From contig JAPEVF010000206.1 of NCBI GenBank assembly GCA_029747585.1, positions 1-64,000 on the forward strand: a stretch of DNA of 64,000 nucleotides. The letters are read 5' to 3'. This DNA is from Pleurotus djamor (taxonomy: Eukaryota; Basidiomycota; Agaricomycetes; Agaricales; Pleurotaceae). The notes beneath the pieces were generated by a model. The model saw nothing but the letters and a program-made list of their open reading frames with translations, was not told the origin of the DNA and made no database searches. A program made the translations under genes and the position numbers. How positions within the stretch are numbered: the stretch's first letter is position 1; each line of letters opens with the position of its first letter. Below are positions 36,010 through 48,258 of this stretch, piece after piece.

Positions 36010-36651
36010 TGTGAGGACACGGAAGGGGCCACCGGGCTTGAAAGGTAAAGAGTAGCTAACGGCATGCGATCAAGGCAACCGCTAACTGTCGAAAACGCTT
36101 GAAGGGGTAATGAGTTGGAACAAAGGCATACCAGCCTGGCTTCCATCACACCAGTGACACAGCACATCAATTACATGCTCTGTCCAACATGAAAGGCCTT
36201 CGAAAGGTCCTTTGCAGAGGCAATTCCGAAATGATATCGATATCGGAGGATCATCCGTTGATGGGGTTCTGAAAGAGGCTAGGCTGCGTACGGTAGTTGG
36301 CGTGTAGGCTGGTTGACGCGCGGGCGTCTACAACATACTTGTTGCTACATGTTTGCTATAGTGGGTCCAAGTGGGCCTTTCTTTGTTCTGCTTCAGGCAT
36401 ATGGGAAGCGAAATTGCGGTGTGGTGCAACACTCTCGTGCGGATGCATCGTGTTCACGATACAAGGGTGCGAAAACAATTGTAGATCAGTTTGACTTTGA
36501 CGTTACCATCGCCAGACAACGTTGTCCAATTTCTAAACGTCGGATGCAGGGACTGGATCATAAAGCATAGTAAGCACTACAAGTCCCACAGTAAGGCATA
36601 AAGATATTGAAGCACCTGGGAAAGCATCCATTTATTGACGCCTATGGTGAG
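36010..36651. other. Intergenic, contains outermost visible part of left arm
   Basis: About 640 bp with no gene. The portion from 36260 is duplicated at 63612-64000, including atagtgggtccaagtgggcc. No coding sense recognised in either copy. Confidence 0.4.
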
Positions 36652-38586
36652 CTAAATATCTAAGATCTGCCCGATATCGAGGATCATCTGGTCAGATCCC
36701 CATTGCCCAGCAATCGTCACTCCGACAGGCCAAGGATCTTCCTTCTGATCGGCAGTTTTACCCGCTGGGATGCTCAAAGCAGGGAGTCCAGCGAGCGAAG
36801 CAGGTACCGTCAGCACATCCTGAACATAGGCACCCAATCCATCACAGTCGTCGCCATGGGGTGGCTCGAGAAGGGGAGCGGATTGGATCGCGGTAGGATG
36901 GATGATGATGTCCACCGTCGTTTCTGCAGAAGTTGGAAGGGACGAGGAAGTAAAGCGAACGTCTGGAGCTCGGAAAATGGCGTTGAAGTCGTTTCGAACG
37001 AGCTGACGGACCCGCAAGGCTTGCTGGAAGTAGTTATCGAATGCACTACAGTGAAGGGGCTGGTCAGGAAAAGATGTACGCTTGAGGGAAGAGGGACGCA
37101 CTCTGCACGAAGGGCGTATGTTCCCAGCAAGATACGTTTGCGCACTTCAGGACCAAACCCTTCTGAACGACTCGCTGCATAATTCCGCATCGTAATTCCA
37201 TTTGAACGCGTCCGTTGGGTCACGACATTCAGACCTGTGTTAGCGACATTAAATGAGGCGAGATTGTTCATTTCAGAGGAGGGGATTCGCCATTACCGTA
37301 TTCCACTCCATCATATCGAGCCAGGTTACTACTTGCCTCTGCTGAGGAGATGACATAGTACGCGCTCAGAGCGTAGGGTGTCGAGGGCAAGGAAACAGGA
37401 ACAATAGTAGCACCATGTGACTCCAGAGCAGATAAAACGCGTCGTGTCGGGGACACTACGGACGGGGACAGTTCAGATGGAAAATATTCCTAGAGAACGT
37501 CAGAAAGACTTCTCGCGGCGACTAAGCTAGAGACGTACTTTGGGAACACCCACTCTCAGTCCGGCCAGACTAGCAGCTTTGAAGGTAGGGAATAGAGACA
37601 ACGCGGTATTTCGCGTGTCTGACGGTACGGATGTTGGATCTCTTGGGTCGTGTGCCATGATAACATCTGTAAGAGTTGTCTCGTATGGAGGGTATACGGT
37701 GTAAATTTGAACACGCACCAGTTACATTCCTAATACTTTCCGTGGTTTTTGATATCACACCGACACAGTCGAGGCTATCAGCAAACGAGATGACGCCATG
37801 TCTACCAACAAGAATGGTCAGCAGTTTTTAGAGCATAAACCCACGGGAAAACTAACCTACTGATCAGGCCATATGATGGCTTGAATCCGGTGACGCCGCA
37901 GTAGGAAGCAGGAAGTCGTATGGAGCCTCCAGTGTCTGTCCCCAATGCACTACACCGCTCATCAAACTTTGAAGGCTCCTTGAAATGGAAGTGGAACTTG
38001 CGCGTAGCACATATCTGCCGCAACTGCTGCAGCACTTCCTCCCGAGCTTCCACCAGCCGACCTCCTCGCCTGATCCCCTTCAGTCGAAGTGTTCGGGGAC
38101 TGGAAGGGGTTGACAACAGGTCCATGGATCGAATACTTGGTCATAGATCTGTGACAAAGTGAGCTGAGGGTGCCACAAAGTTTCGGTTCACATACCCCAT
38201 CCCAAATTCATCAAGGTTGACCTTGCCTACCAAATCTGCACCAGCCTCGCGTAGTAAACGCACAACAGTCGCGTCATATGGTGATGTAAAGTCTTTGGAG
38301 CATTAAACGGGTGGACTAATGTGCGTTAGCCTTTTTGATACTAACCTCGCAGCATATTTGACGAGCATGTCGTTGGCATTGAGGAAGTACATATGTTATC
38401 CTTGATAGCGATAGAGACGTCATGCAATGGGCCATTGGGGAGGTTCTCTGCCTCTTCCGAGATATGCACGAAGGCGTTCACTGAGTCATTTTTGTTTTTA
38501 ACCGCCTGACGTGAGCGTACTTCGATCCCAGAGTAGTTAGAGGCGAAGCGTTTTGCGATGAGCGTTGGACGACATCGCGTCAGCAT
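36652..38586 (-). CDS. Mitochondrial glutamyl-tRNA(Gln) amidotransferase subunit A, left copy
   Basis: Start at [17 protein letters not shown] (mitochondrial-type presequence). Amidase-signature motifs: [10 protein letters not shown] (catalytic Lys), [19 protein letters not shown] (cis-Ser), then after an intron [17 protein letters not shown] (nucleophile Ser) and [13 protein letters not shown]. The C-terminal half contains [25 protein letters not shown] and the final [25 protein letters not shown]. Known role: in the GatCAB/GatFAB complex it releases ammonia from glutamine to convert Glu-tRNA(Gln) to Gln-tRNA(Gln) in mitochondria. The intron before LGTDTGG has a GC donor (gcaagt). Divergent from MAK11, starts about 140 bp apart. 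Intact as far as can be read. Confidence 0.88.
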
Positions 38587-38724
38587 GAGGAAGAAGTTCG
38601 GGAACTGGGGTCTTTCCGTGAGCAATGGTTCCGCCCTCGCTTGTTTCGGGGGGTATTGGCCCGGAAAACAAACAACCGCCTACGGAGCGGCCGATCACTT
38701 TCAAAATTTCTTGCAACTCGATCA

Positions 38725-40336
38725 ATGGCCAAGTTCAACTCGAAGAAAATATCCAGCGTCCCACACNAAAAAAGCTCGTATCGAAGCTCCTTCTACCAAA
38801 AAGCTTGACGCATCGCAAATCAAAAGCTCGCCACCTCCAAAACCACCAAAAGAGTCGAACCAACATTCGAAATCATCTTCGAAGACCTCTGCTAAAGCGA
38901 AAGGCAAGCAGAAGGCTGAGGATGTCGACCCATCCGAGACGCTATCGCTTCCTAAAACATTCAAAATTGTGGCGGGCTCGTACGAGAAGCTGCTCTACGG
39001 ATTAGAGGGCAATTCGACGGCCTCAGAAGACAACCAAGGCTACGAAATTCACCTGAAACCAATATTCGCATTCCCTGCCCATGTCTCTTGCATCAAAGCA
39101 GTCGCTGCATCCCCACATGGTGGAAAATGGCTAGCCACAGGCAGCTCAGATGAAATCATCAAAGTCTGGGACTTGCGCAGGAAGAAGGAAATCGGAGGGT
39201 TGATGCATCATGAAGGTTCGTTGACAAGTCCATAACAAACCTGCCCGAGACTGATATCTGGTCCTATCATTGATATATATATATAGGCTCTATAACTCAC
39301 CTCAATTTCCCATCTCGGTCGCACCTCTTCTCCGCGTCAGAAGACGGAACACTCTGCTTGTTCCGTGCTCGTGACTGGACCGTTTTGCGTTCACTCAAAG
39401 GTCACAAAGGACGCGTGAATTCTGTCGCAGTCCACCCCTCTGGCAAAGTCGCTCTGAGTGTCGGCAAGGATCGTATGCTACGGATGTGGGATCTCATGAG
39501 GGGACGGGGTTCGGCAAGTACAAAATTAGGCAAAGGTGAGCTGATTCCAGTCCTCTTCGTTACTTACATGCTAAGCAAAGGATTGAATACGTAGAAGGCG
39601 AACTAGTCAGGTGGTCGGTAGATGGTCAAATGTTCGTTGTCCAATCCCAGTCGACAATCGACGTTTATGATACCGTAAGTTGATTTCAACCACGCGGTGA
39701 CTCTTTCTGAATAGTTCTCAGACAATGACGATGATCCACACGATCACTCACGCTTCTCGTGTTCACGACGTCAAATTCTGTAAACGCGTCAACGGAGAGG
39801 GTGAAGTCCTCCTAGTTGGCGCGGAGGATAAAAAGCTTTCCGTGTATGATATTTCCAGCAACCCAGATACACCCCCTCAAATAATAGCCATCTTAACTGG
39901 GCATACGAATCGGTACGCATCCACACCTTTACCCCTCACCCAAAACTGACCAATTACCAGGGTCAAGGCTATCGACACCTTGTCCATATCCATACCTGGA
40001 CCCAGTACATCGACCACAATAATATCCACAGTCTCCTCCGATGGAAACATAATCATATACGACTTACGCTCTCTCCCGTCGCCGCCTAGCAAAGAGATCA
40101 TAGAAATCAAACCTGCGGCTAAGTATGACACGAAGGGCACTAGGTTGACATGCGTGACATTGGCTGATGGTGATGTTGTGGACTTGGGTAGTAATGGAAA
40201 GCGGAAACGAGAGGAGAGTGAGGCAGAGAGTGATGATGATGATGATGATGAATGGGCGGGACTACATGAGGAGGAAATTGAAGAAGACGAGGAGGAGGAG
40301 GAAGAGGAGGAAGAGGAAGAGGAGGAGGAAGAATGA
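38725..40336 (+). CDS. MAK11: MAK11/PAK1IP1-like WD40 ribosome-biogenesis protein, left copy
   Basis: Start ATG 38725 (MAKFNSKKISSVPH). A basic, low-complexity N-terminus precedes FKIVAGSYEKLLYGLEG, typical of MAK11/PAK1IP1. WD repeats follow: HVSCIKAVAASPHGGKWLAT then GSSDEIIKVWDLRRKKEIGG; LFSASEDGTLCLFRARDWTV; LKGHKGRVNSVAVHPSGKVA, VGKDRMLRMWDL; VLLVGAEDKKLSVYDI. The acidic tail is a long Glu run ending at 40336. Known role: nucleolar factor for 60S subunit assembly. Five to six exons. One N (38767) before an A run shifts the frame in exon 1; the right copy lacks that base and reads through, so it is probably an artefact. Convergent with the G-patch gene, stops 68 bp apart. Confidence 0.87.
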
Positions 40337-40403
40337 GTGCAATATCTATCGGAGTGTACATATAGGCGATGAAATCAGAATACCGTCTACGCCCACACAA
40401 GAT

Positions 40404-43400
40404 CTACATAAAATCGACTGCCCTTTTTCGACCTTTGACTGACCGAGGGTCGCTTGAATCATCCTCGGTCGTCGTCTTGAGTATGTCCGTACTCAAGGCA
40501 TTAAGGATCGCCGGTGGTGGCTTCTCTACCCACATGTCATCCTCGTCTACTTCGTCTTTCTTGTCTTTACTCTCCTTATCCCTCTCCTTATCCCGCNTTT
40601 TCTTCTTCTTCGGCCTCTCCTTGCTCGAACGCTCATCGTCCCCACCCTCAACCCCTTCATCCATAGCAAAAGATACCAGGCCAACTTTCTTCTTCTCCTT
40701 TTTCTTCTCCTTTTTCTCCTTTTTCTCTGACTTGGATTTACCTTCTCGCGGAACGAATACCGGTTTGAACGTGGCGAGATCAACAGGGCCGGATGGTATT
40801 ACTGGTTGGGATGTGGATGGGACTGGTGGTGCTGGGTCGGGATCCGGTATTGAGTCGGTTTTGGGGATTGGGTCAACATCCATTTTGTCTAATGGTGCGT
40901 CCTCTTCGTCGTCGCTATCTTCATCATCGCTGGCGAAGATCGCTTTGAAGATATCCATGGAGGGTTTGGTGTATGTCAGAATGTCTTGACCTTGTGTTTC
41001 GTCCTCCCCTAGGCCAACATTCACAAGATCCCTCTTTTGAGATTTCTCCGAGATGCCATACGCAGCAGCTGCTGCCGCGTCGGGGAACCCAACTTTCTCC
41101 CACTCAGGTTGGAGATCAGCTTCTTGTGTCGCTCCGACACCAGCCTCAGGCATCTCTGGTTGAACGTCAGGATCCTTGACACCAAATCGTTTGCAGAGGA
41201 GTTTCGCAGGTTGCCAAGGCTTCACCTCCCGTGTCAGTGGACCGTACATCCCCACCCTTGCAGCGTGCACTTTCGGGCTAACCTCTTCCTCTTTTTTCTC
41301 CTTCTCCTTCTCTTCTTCCTCCTTCTTAGCAATCTCCTCCTTAGAAGGCATATGCAATCCTTCATGTATCTTCGGTCCCATGTCTACGACAGCAGCGCTC
41401 GTAAACCGACCCGCCATGGCTCCAGACATGGGCTTGAATATTTGCGCAGACTTCGCATAATCCGACAACTCCTTATTGAATGCGGGGATGCCTTGACCAG
41501 GGAGAGGTTTGAGCTCGATATTCGAGTCGGGAGATGCTTGAGATTGAAGGTAAGCGGTGTAGCGTGCTTGCTTTGCTGGGTCGTTCGCGAAGGGTTGGAA
41601 ACCTTGTAATGCTGATTGTGCTATTAGAGGATCCAGTGGGGGTATCTCCACGCCGATACGCCCGGAGGGCGAAAGTTGAGATGAGGGGGCATGTGATGAA
41701 GGGAGGTTCGTGTGTCCAGCAGCTATATTCTTAATGCGTTCTGCATCCTTCTGTGACATGTATTCGAAAACAGACCGCGGCGCTGAAGGAAGAGGTGTTT
41801 CGCCAAGGATAGCACCCCGCTAACGAATATGTCAACTAATTGATTCGAAGGAATGATGAAAGTCACCAGAAAGTCACCTACATTATCTGCAGTTATCGTG
41901 GTTTTCCATTTTCCTGGACCTGTGTGGGTGGGAAGGGGCGGAGCAACAGGTTGACTTGGCTGATTCTCTTTTTCTTTGCCCCATACCCTTCGAGGATCAG
42001 GTTTCCACCCTTGGGGTGGATCGGGGAGAGGGAACCTAACGATACAGTCAGCCAGGCGAGTCGGTAAGGGGGGAATGACAACACACGTACCAACGATCCT
42101 CAGCCACAGGCTTATCTGATAACACGAATCCAGACAGAACAGGCTTCCCGTCTTGAAAGAATTGATATGAAGTGGTCATTCTCTTGAAGAAGTTAGTCGA
42201 AGGTTCCAAACTTAGGTAGACAAGGTGCACCAACCGAGGAGTTTTGCGCTTTGCCAGGCCTGTCGTCATTATCATGGTCCATCCCATCATAGGCTGTGCG
42301 CCGCTTCGAAAGTGTTGTACCAGAGTCGTAAACGTCTAAGTCATCTTCGTCGGCATCGTTGAGGGCACCAAGACCGAAGCCAGCTACGACAGAGTCAATC
42401 AATGAAACCCCAATTATTTCGATAGGGAGGAGTATTACCAGCTAGGTTTGGTCCAGAAGATGATCCAGCACCGTGTTCTCCCAGACTTTCATTGAGACTC
42501 ATTCCCGGTCGATAACCCAATCCATGAGAATTGTCCTTCCTCGTGACCACGAGGACTGGAACGTCTCGCCGAGCGTACGTGTGTTTTCTAGCCTCAACAT
42601 CGTCCTCTGGGACAGTTCCAGCTTCAGGAGCACCACGGGACCTTGCTGCAGCCGCATCCTGCCTTTTTCGTTCCTGCCATGACACCCGAGGCCCAATCCC
42701 TTGACCGAGCTTCCAGCCCATTTTCTTGAGAATGCGAGCGCCGGCAGAATCTTGAGGCGCGGGAAGCATGGATGCTTCCAAGGCTCCGGCTATCGAACTG
42801 GATGAAGGTCAATGAGAGGCGGGCAGGACAGAAGCAAGGACGTACTCAGTCTCGACATCCTCTTTGCTGAGTCGCATACCAGCGGTGAGGTCCATTTCGT
42901 CCGTTGTATCCACCATTTGTTTGGAATCTCGAAGCTCTTGTAGATCCTCTTCGTCCATGAAGTCCTCCGGTCGGGCGACTTTGGACTTCGCCCTGTCCGA
43001 ACGAGAAGAGACGAATGTTGACGGGGCCCATCCTGGAGGTGACTTAAGCCATCCGTCTTGCAAGAAGTACAGCACGACGCACCTTCTTTGGATCCCACCG
43101 TGTTGAAATACCCTGCAGAGAATCCTCCAGTAAAAGCTCCATGAAGTCGCCTACGACCTTTCTCGTCGCGTACCTAAGAAGGTAGTCGGAAGCCAGCGAT
43201 ATATATGTACGGTGCGCTACAAACTTCTTGTTTCCAAAGGGGTACGAATTCCCCCGTGTCCTTGGACTTTTCGAGGGGAGGTAATGGTGTACCAATCTAG
43301 CCAAAAGGGATCAGCTTGAGAGAACCGGAGAGCAAAGAAGCGATTTTACAAGGCAGAAAGATTCGTTGGCCTTCCTACTCGACGTATCTACGCCTAAGTC

Positions 43401-43430
43401 CCCGAGCTTGCGTTTGAGACGGTTGCTCAT
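40404..43430 (-). CDS. GPATCH1/TGH-like G-patch splicing factor, left copy
   Basis: Start [20 protein letters not shown] at 43430. The N-terminal DUF1604 region is diagnostic: [20 protein letters not shown], then [32 protein letters not shown] across introns. The G-patch follows as [20 protein letters not shown], then [32 protein letters not shown] and a large last exon (40404 to about 41800) with [11 protein letters not shown] and the C-terminal Lys/Glu-rich tail [18 protein letters not shown]. The family acts as a spliceosome-associated G-patch protein that activates a DEAH helicase. One N (40607) replaces a base in a T run without breaking the frame. Over 900 residues expected from about nine exons. 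Confidence 0.88.
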
Positions 43431-43646
43431 GGAGGGCCGAGAAATGGGTGCAAGTGGACAACACCTATGTACAAGAGTGGAAGTGAATGGGTGAGGAAGG
43501 GCGCCTAACTGACCCTGGGTGAACAAACACCATTTTAGGTACATTTTAGGAGTTCCCTCTGGGCGAATAACTTGCTGAATTCCGTCCCAAGATGCAGCAT
43601 TTTGATAATGCTGAGCTTATGACTGTTACAAATCATTTATAGAGGA

Positions 43647-45170
43647 TCAGCTAAGTAATTCCATAGTATTATCTTCCATTATTCCACGGACCGCCGCCAG
43701 GGCGGACTCGATGGCCCCAGATATCCAGGTATGATGCATTGAGAGGTGCTCTCCTGCAAAGTAGATATTCCTCTCCGATGCAGCCGCAATAGCTGAGTAG
43801 CTAGTGTATTGTCCGGGGAGAAACATCGCGTCGCCGCAAGACCACTTCTCCGCCCAGGAAACCACCTCTCCTTCAATAAACTCGTCGTGGATGTTGACCT
43901 CCTTCCCATATAGCTTCGCAAGATCGTCCAGCGCGTGCTCGATTTGCTCACGTCTGGTAAGCGGAAGCCAGGCGAGTGCATCCGTCATCCACGAATACAT
44001 GAGAAGGACACCAGGTCCTTGTTCGCCGATACCATTAGAGGGGTACACAACCCATCGGCTGCTGAGATCCGTAATCGACTGGCCGCCGAAGGAGGGATTA
44101 GAAATATTCTCCCAAAAGCGGGTCTTAAACCGAAGGCCTAGCTTATATAGTGGTTCGAAGTGGATGGAGCGGATGGCAGCCTCTTTCAATGGTGACCATT
44201 TGGGCCGATCTTGTATCATTCGTACCCCAGCGGGTGGCAAGGCCAAAATGACGCGATCATAGGACGCTTCGACCGGAATGGCTGGGTTATCGAAGCGTAG
44301 GGTTACACGACCATCATCCAACTCATGAAGGCCAGTGACTCGAGCATTCAGTGAGATGTTCTGTGGACCGATAATCATCGCCATGGCTTTAGGGAGTCGA
44401 TCCATTCCATCTTTGATCGTGAACCACTCGAGCGTGGAGAAGTCCATGTTTTGTAAGATGACTTCAGGAAAGCTAAGTGCATATTGGTTTGTCTGTGCAA
44501 GCATGACCTCGACGAATTCGATAACTTCGGCCGGCCATTTGACTATCGCGCGTAGGTATGTCCTGAACGACAGGTCGTCGTATTTCAGAATTTCTCCAAA
44601 GCCCGAGGCGAAGTCCAAGCGGAGGTCTTTGATAAATGGTCGGATGACGGCTTCTAGGAGCTGATGCGCAGTCTTGTCGGCGTACTGAGAGGGTAGTTTG
44701 AAGCCTAGCCTTTCAGCTGTGAGATCCCCCAACTCAGCAAGGGAAAAGTAGCTTCCGTCTTCTTTGCGTTGGTTGTTGACGAGAACACGGTTGCCTGTTG
44801 AGTGCAATATATATGGGATGGTTTCGATGTGATCTCGCCCAAGCTTAGAGTTGACAAAGGATATGAGGTCGAGTACGGGCTGGTGAAAGGACGATCTGGG
44901 GACGCGCATCGCTNCCCCCCTCGAAGAATTGGTTTGGGTCTCCGTTGAAACGATGAGTCCATATTCGACCTCCAATACGGTCATTGGCTTCGAAGACGTG
45001 AACGCTGACGCCTTTCAATTGAAGAAGAAGAGCTGAGTATAGGCCAGCCATACCACCGCCAACAATGGCGACCGTTTGTCGTGAAAAATCACTGAATCAC
45101 AACGCGTGCGCATGGTCAGCATTGCTGCATTGGTGTCCGAGTATATCGTTGGTACTTACGATGGAGTCAT
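43647..45170 (-). CDS. FAD-dependent amine oxidase, left copy
   Basis: Exon 1 MTPS ends at a GT donor; exon 2 starts DFSRQRVAIVGGGMAGLYSA (Rossmann GxGxxG) then VHVFEANDRIGGRIWTHRF. One N (44914) before a C run adds a base relative to the right copy and breaks the frame just after HRFNGDPNQFFE. Downstream, MRVPRSSFHQPVLDLISFVN, FTIKDGMDRLPKAMAMIIGP, DRVILALPPAGVRMI, and the C-terminal FAD motif IYFAGEHLSMHHTWISGAIE are intact to the stop at 43647. Known family role: flavin monoamine or L-amino-acid oxidation giving aldehyde or keto acid, ammonia and H2O2. Unlike the right copy, the first of two in-frame ATGs is ATT here. Divergent from an MFS transporter. Confidence 0.82.
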
Positions 45171-46092
45171 GGTAATTGAAATTCGAGTGTGTGTTCGATG
45201 ATAAAGCTGCAGTTAATTCGATGACAGGCCTGAGACTGATTCTGAGTTGTGTCGTGGTTTTATAGCTCAAGCACCAATAGAGCCTCCAGTCCCATTGCTA
45301 GTCGCTCCCAGCCGCCAGTTTCAAAGTCCCCGAGGAGCGGTTGGGCGCACTGTCATTCTCTGCAAAAAGCGTAGGCTGACCCAGCTTCCCAGGAAACAGT
45401 CGACGCCGAACGGCATGAGCAAGCATCACTGATCGCTGCGCTTCTAGTCGGCAGTTCGTAGCTTGCCCGGAGGATTTGCATGGACACCAGAGAAGCGTGG
45501 GCTGAGATCAGAGCAACCGCACTACCAGCCAAAGGCATGCTGAAAAAGGAGAGTTGAAAATCAAATTATTTCCATGGCACGCAAGTTCCCCAGTCCCGTT
45601 GTCGATAGGATAATAAGCGAAGAGTTAGCTGAGGCTTCAACGCGATCCCCTACGCTGAGATATGTTTGGTTAGGCTCGAATTCCAGCTTCTATGACGAGA
45701 GGATGACAGTCGATAGGACAAACCTGATACTTGCGCGCTTATATGTTTTTGATCTCTTCGCTCTTCCAGTATCACCGAGACGGGTAACATATCCCATTCC
45801 GATTACTACTCGATATAATGGCGTGCTGAGAATGACGGAAATGTGTCTGAAAAGGCATGATTCCGTGACTCAGCACTCTCCAGATGGCTACGAGCCCGTA
45901 TTCTACGAGCATGGCGCTCTTCCGTATCTATTCCGGGCAGCAAGTTTCTTTCTCCTTGGAACACTCTGACACACGCCGAAGAACCGCAGAAAAAGCTTAC
46001 TCCGGCAGACATGTTTAAATATTGCTTGCCATGTAGCACCCACGCCTCAACCTGTCTTCCCTCCTCCCCCTCTAAGGAACGCAGCGCAAATA
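45171..46092. other. Divergent promoter region, amine oxidase / MFS transporter (left)
   Basis: About 920 bp between divergent starts, mirrored at 54131-55083. No coding region supported; frames at 45574-45969 and others are conserved only as DNA. Likely a shared regulatory region. Confidence 0.45.
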
Positions 46093-47798
46093 ATGGCTTT
46101 ACCCCGTTCAAAAGACTCTGAGGTTCCTAGGGATGAAACCTTTGGAGATCCTCACGTTGCCCATGTACCGCTTACCAGCGGCGATACCTTTCCTGAAGGA
46201 GGCGTCCAAGCCTGGTCCGTAGCTTTCGGTTCCTTCGTGGCCCTGTTTTCTACCTTTGGAATCATCAATTCCTTCGTAAGCATTTTTTCCAACAATTATC
46301 ATCGCGAAAAGATCATCTTTCTAATGCCGCATCTTTAGGGTGTATTCCAGGAATATTACCAAAAGACTCAGTTGCCGAATTCGTCCTCTTCAACCATCTC
46401 GCTGATAGGTTCGATACAACTACTATTGCTCTATGGTCTTGGACCGTTTGTAGGGAGGGTCTTTGATGCGTACGGAGTTAAGGTGCCTTCCACTACTTAC
46501 ACTGTCACTTTTGCTCCAATTCTGATCGACGTGCTGCTCGCAGCGGATCATACTACTTGGATCTTTTCTGAACGTTCTCTCTTTGATGATGACATCTCTC
46601 TGCCAAAAAGATCAGCCGTATCAATTCTTCCTTGCTCAAAGCGTGCTCTTTGGAGTTGGGAATGCGTTGATGTATGTTTCCCCCTTGTTCGTGTCCGAGA
46701 CCTTACCAACATGCTGCCTTCTTAGACTTACTCCCTCCCTCGCCGTCATCTCCCATTGGTTTCGACGTCGTCGTGCCTTTGTCCTTGGAATCGCTGCCTC
46801 TGGTTCCGCTGTTGGAGGGGTGATTTACCCGATCGTTCTGCAACGCCTCATCGTCTCCGTGGGGTTTCCATGGGCGATGCGCATTGCAGCTTTCATTACA
46901 TTGGCTTGCTTGAGCATCTCGTGCATAACCTTACGAACTCGACTTCCTTTGCAAGGTCACATCTCCTTCAAATCCGCGGTAGACTTCACTGGATTTAAGG
47001 ATCCCAGATACGCTCTAATATCCGTATCGGCCTTCCTGTGAGACACGCTCTTCTATTTCTATCCTTCTTCAGCTTGATGACTAAGCAATGCGTGCCCTCC
47101 TCTTACTCTAGCTTCTTCTACGGATTCTTTATCCCATACTTTTACATTGAGACCTACGCAAATTATCACGGCGTCAACTCAAACCTGGCCAAGAACCTAC
47201 TTGCCATCGTCAACGCATTTGGTGTACCTGCACGCATCATTCCCGGCCTACTAGCGGATCGACTAGGCCCGTAAGCCAGTACATACCAATCTTGAGACGT
47301 CTCGCTGACACACGCCAGGCTAACTGTACTCGCTCCCACCACGGTGATGTCTGGCATCTTGGTATTGTCCATGTGGCTGCCTTCACGAGGTGCAGTCCCC
47401 ATCACCTTGTTCGGCGCTTGCTATGGACTATTCTCAGGTATCCTCCTCGTCTAATCGATGGCATTAGCATATTGACCTTCCATATAGGTGGGTATCTATC
47501 TTTACTACCTGCCTATGTCGCCCAAATATCCCCCAGAGAAAATTACGGTGCTAGATTAGGTTGGTATTGAATCTTCCAGGTGATGATGATTGTTGCATAC
47601 CAACTCGGTCTTCTCCTAGGCATGGTTTACCTCCTTGTCGCAATCTCCACGGTCGCAGGTCCACCAACTGCTGGCGCCTTCCTTCCAAAAGTCGACCAAA
47701 GTCACTTCAATGGTTTAATCGCCTTTACGGGTGTGCTTCTACTCAGTGGTGGCTTAGCTGCCGCAGCCATACGACTGGTAGAATCAAGGAAGCCCTAG
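46093..47798 (+). CDS. MFS monocarboxylate-type transporter, left copy
   Basis: N-terminal cytoplasmic part MALPRSKDSEVPRDETFGDP is followed by TFPEGGVQAWSVAFGSFVAL (the fungal MCT signature PEGGxxAW) and FSTFGIINSFGVFQEYYQKT across intron 1. Further membrane segments: LLLYGLGPFVGRVFDAYG, FFLAQSVLFGVGNAL, SHWFRRRRAFVLGIAASGSA, VGGVIYPIVLQRLI, FFYGFFIPYFYIETYA, VPARIIPGLLADRLGP, GGYLSLLPAYVAQISP and QLGLLLGMVYLLVAISTVAG. Twelve-segment topology is expected. Stop at 47798. Role: SLC16/MCH-type carrier of carboxylates or riboflavin-like solutes; substrate not readable. Divergent pairing with the amine oxidase suggests use of an amine or amino-acid derivative. Confidence 0.85.
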
Positions 47799-47866
47799 TT
47801 CATTCGGATAATTCTCAATTTGCTGCGAAGATAGTTAGATTGTCCCCATTTGAGCCATAAGTCATG

Positions 47867-47950
47867 TGCCCCGTGGCTTAGTTGGTTACGGCGTCCGACT
47901 GTTATTCACCTTGACATCGGAAGATCGAGAGTTCAAGTCTCTCCGGGGCA
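47867..47950 (+). tRNA. tRNA-Asn(GTT) with 11-nt intron, left copy
   Basis: Cloverleaf by eye. Acceptor stem TGCCCCG/CGGGGCA is 7 perfect pairs; T arm GAGAG-TTCAAGT-CTCTC. The anticodon stem TCCGA/TCGGA encloses loop CT-GTT-A, then an 11-nt intron TTCACCTTGAC, then A. The intron sits at the canonical position one base 3' of the anticodon. Discriminator and CCA are not encoded beyond this. Within 70 bp of the MFS gene stop. Confidence 0.9.
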
Positions 47951-48258
47951 GCTCAATAGCGCGAGTTAGTTTTTCTCTTTTAGTCTGCTTTTAGGTCGCT
48001 TTGAGATAGACAAGCCCCCCCGTCGTACCCCCAAATCTGTCTATACACGTGGTCGTTTTGGGTTTGTCGATGCGGCCTCATGAAGGGGTTGAGCATGTGC
48101 TTGACATCGGTACCCATGAAGCTTGGTATCGAAGGTATATCAATGCCCAAAGCAAAGGCATCCCGCAACGACGGATTAGATTTATCTGTCTAACCCGGTC
48201 ATACATTTCCAACATATCTAAGACATAAGTCTACGAAGAACAGTCCATGAACGTTGAA

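Noticed and set aside
40140..40442. Extra open frames over the acidic tail of MAK11 (both arms)
   Set aside because: Low-complexity GAG/GAA repeats open several frames; only the WD40 frame has domain support.
43647..45170. Calling the left amine oxidase a pseudogene because of the frame break at 44914
   Set aside because: The break coincides with an N next to a C run and the remaining about 420 codons are intact and conserved; sequencing uncertainty is more likely.
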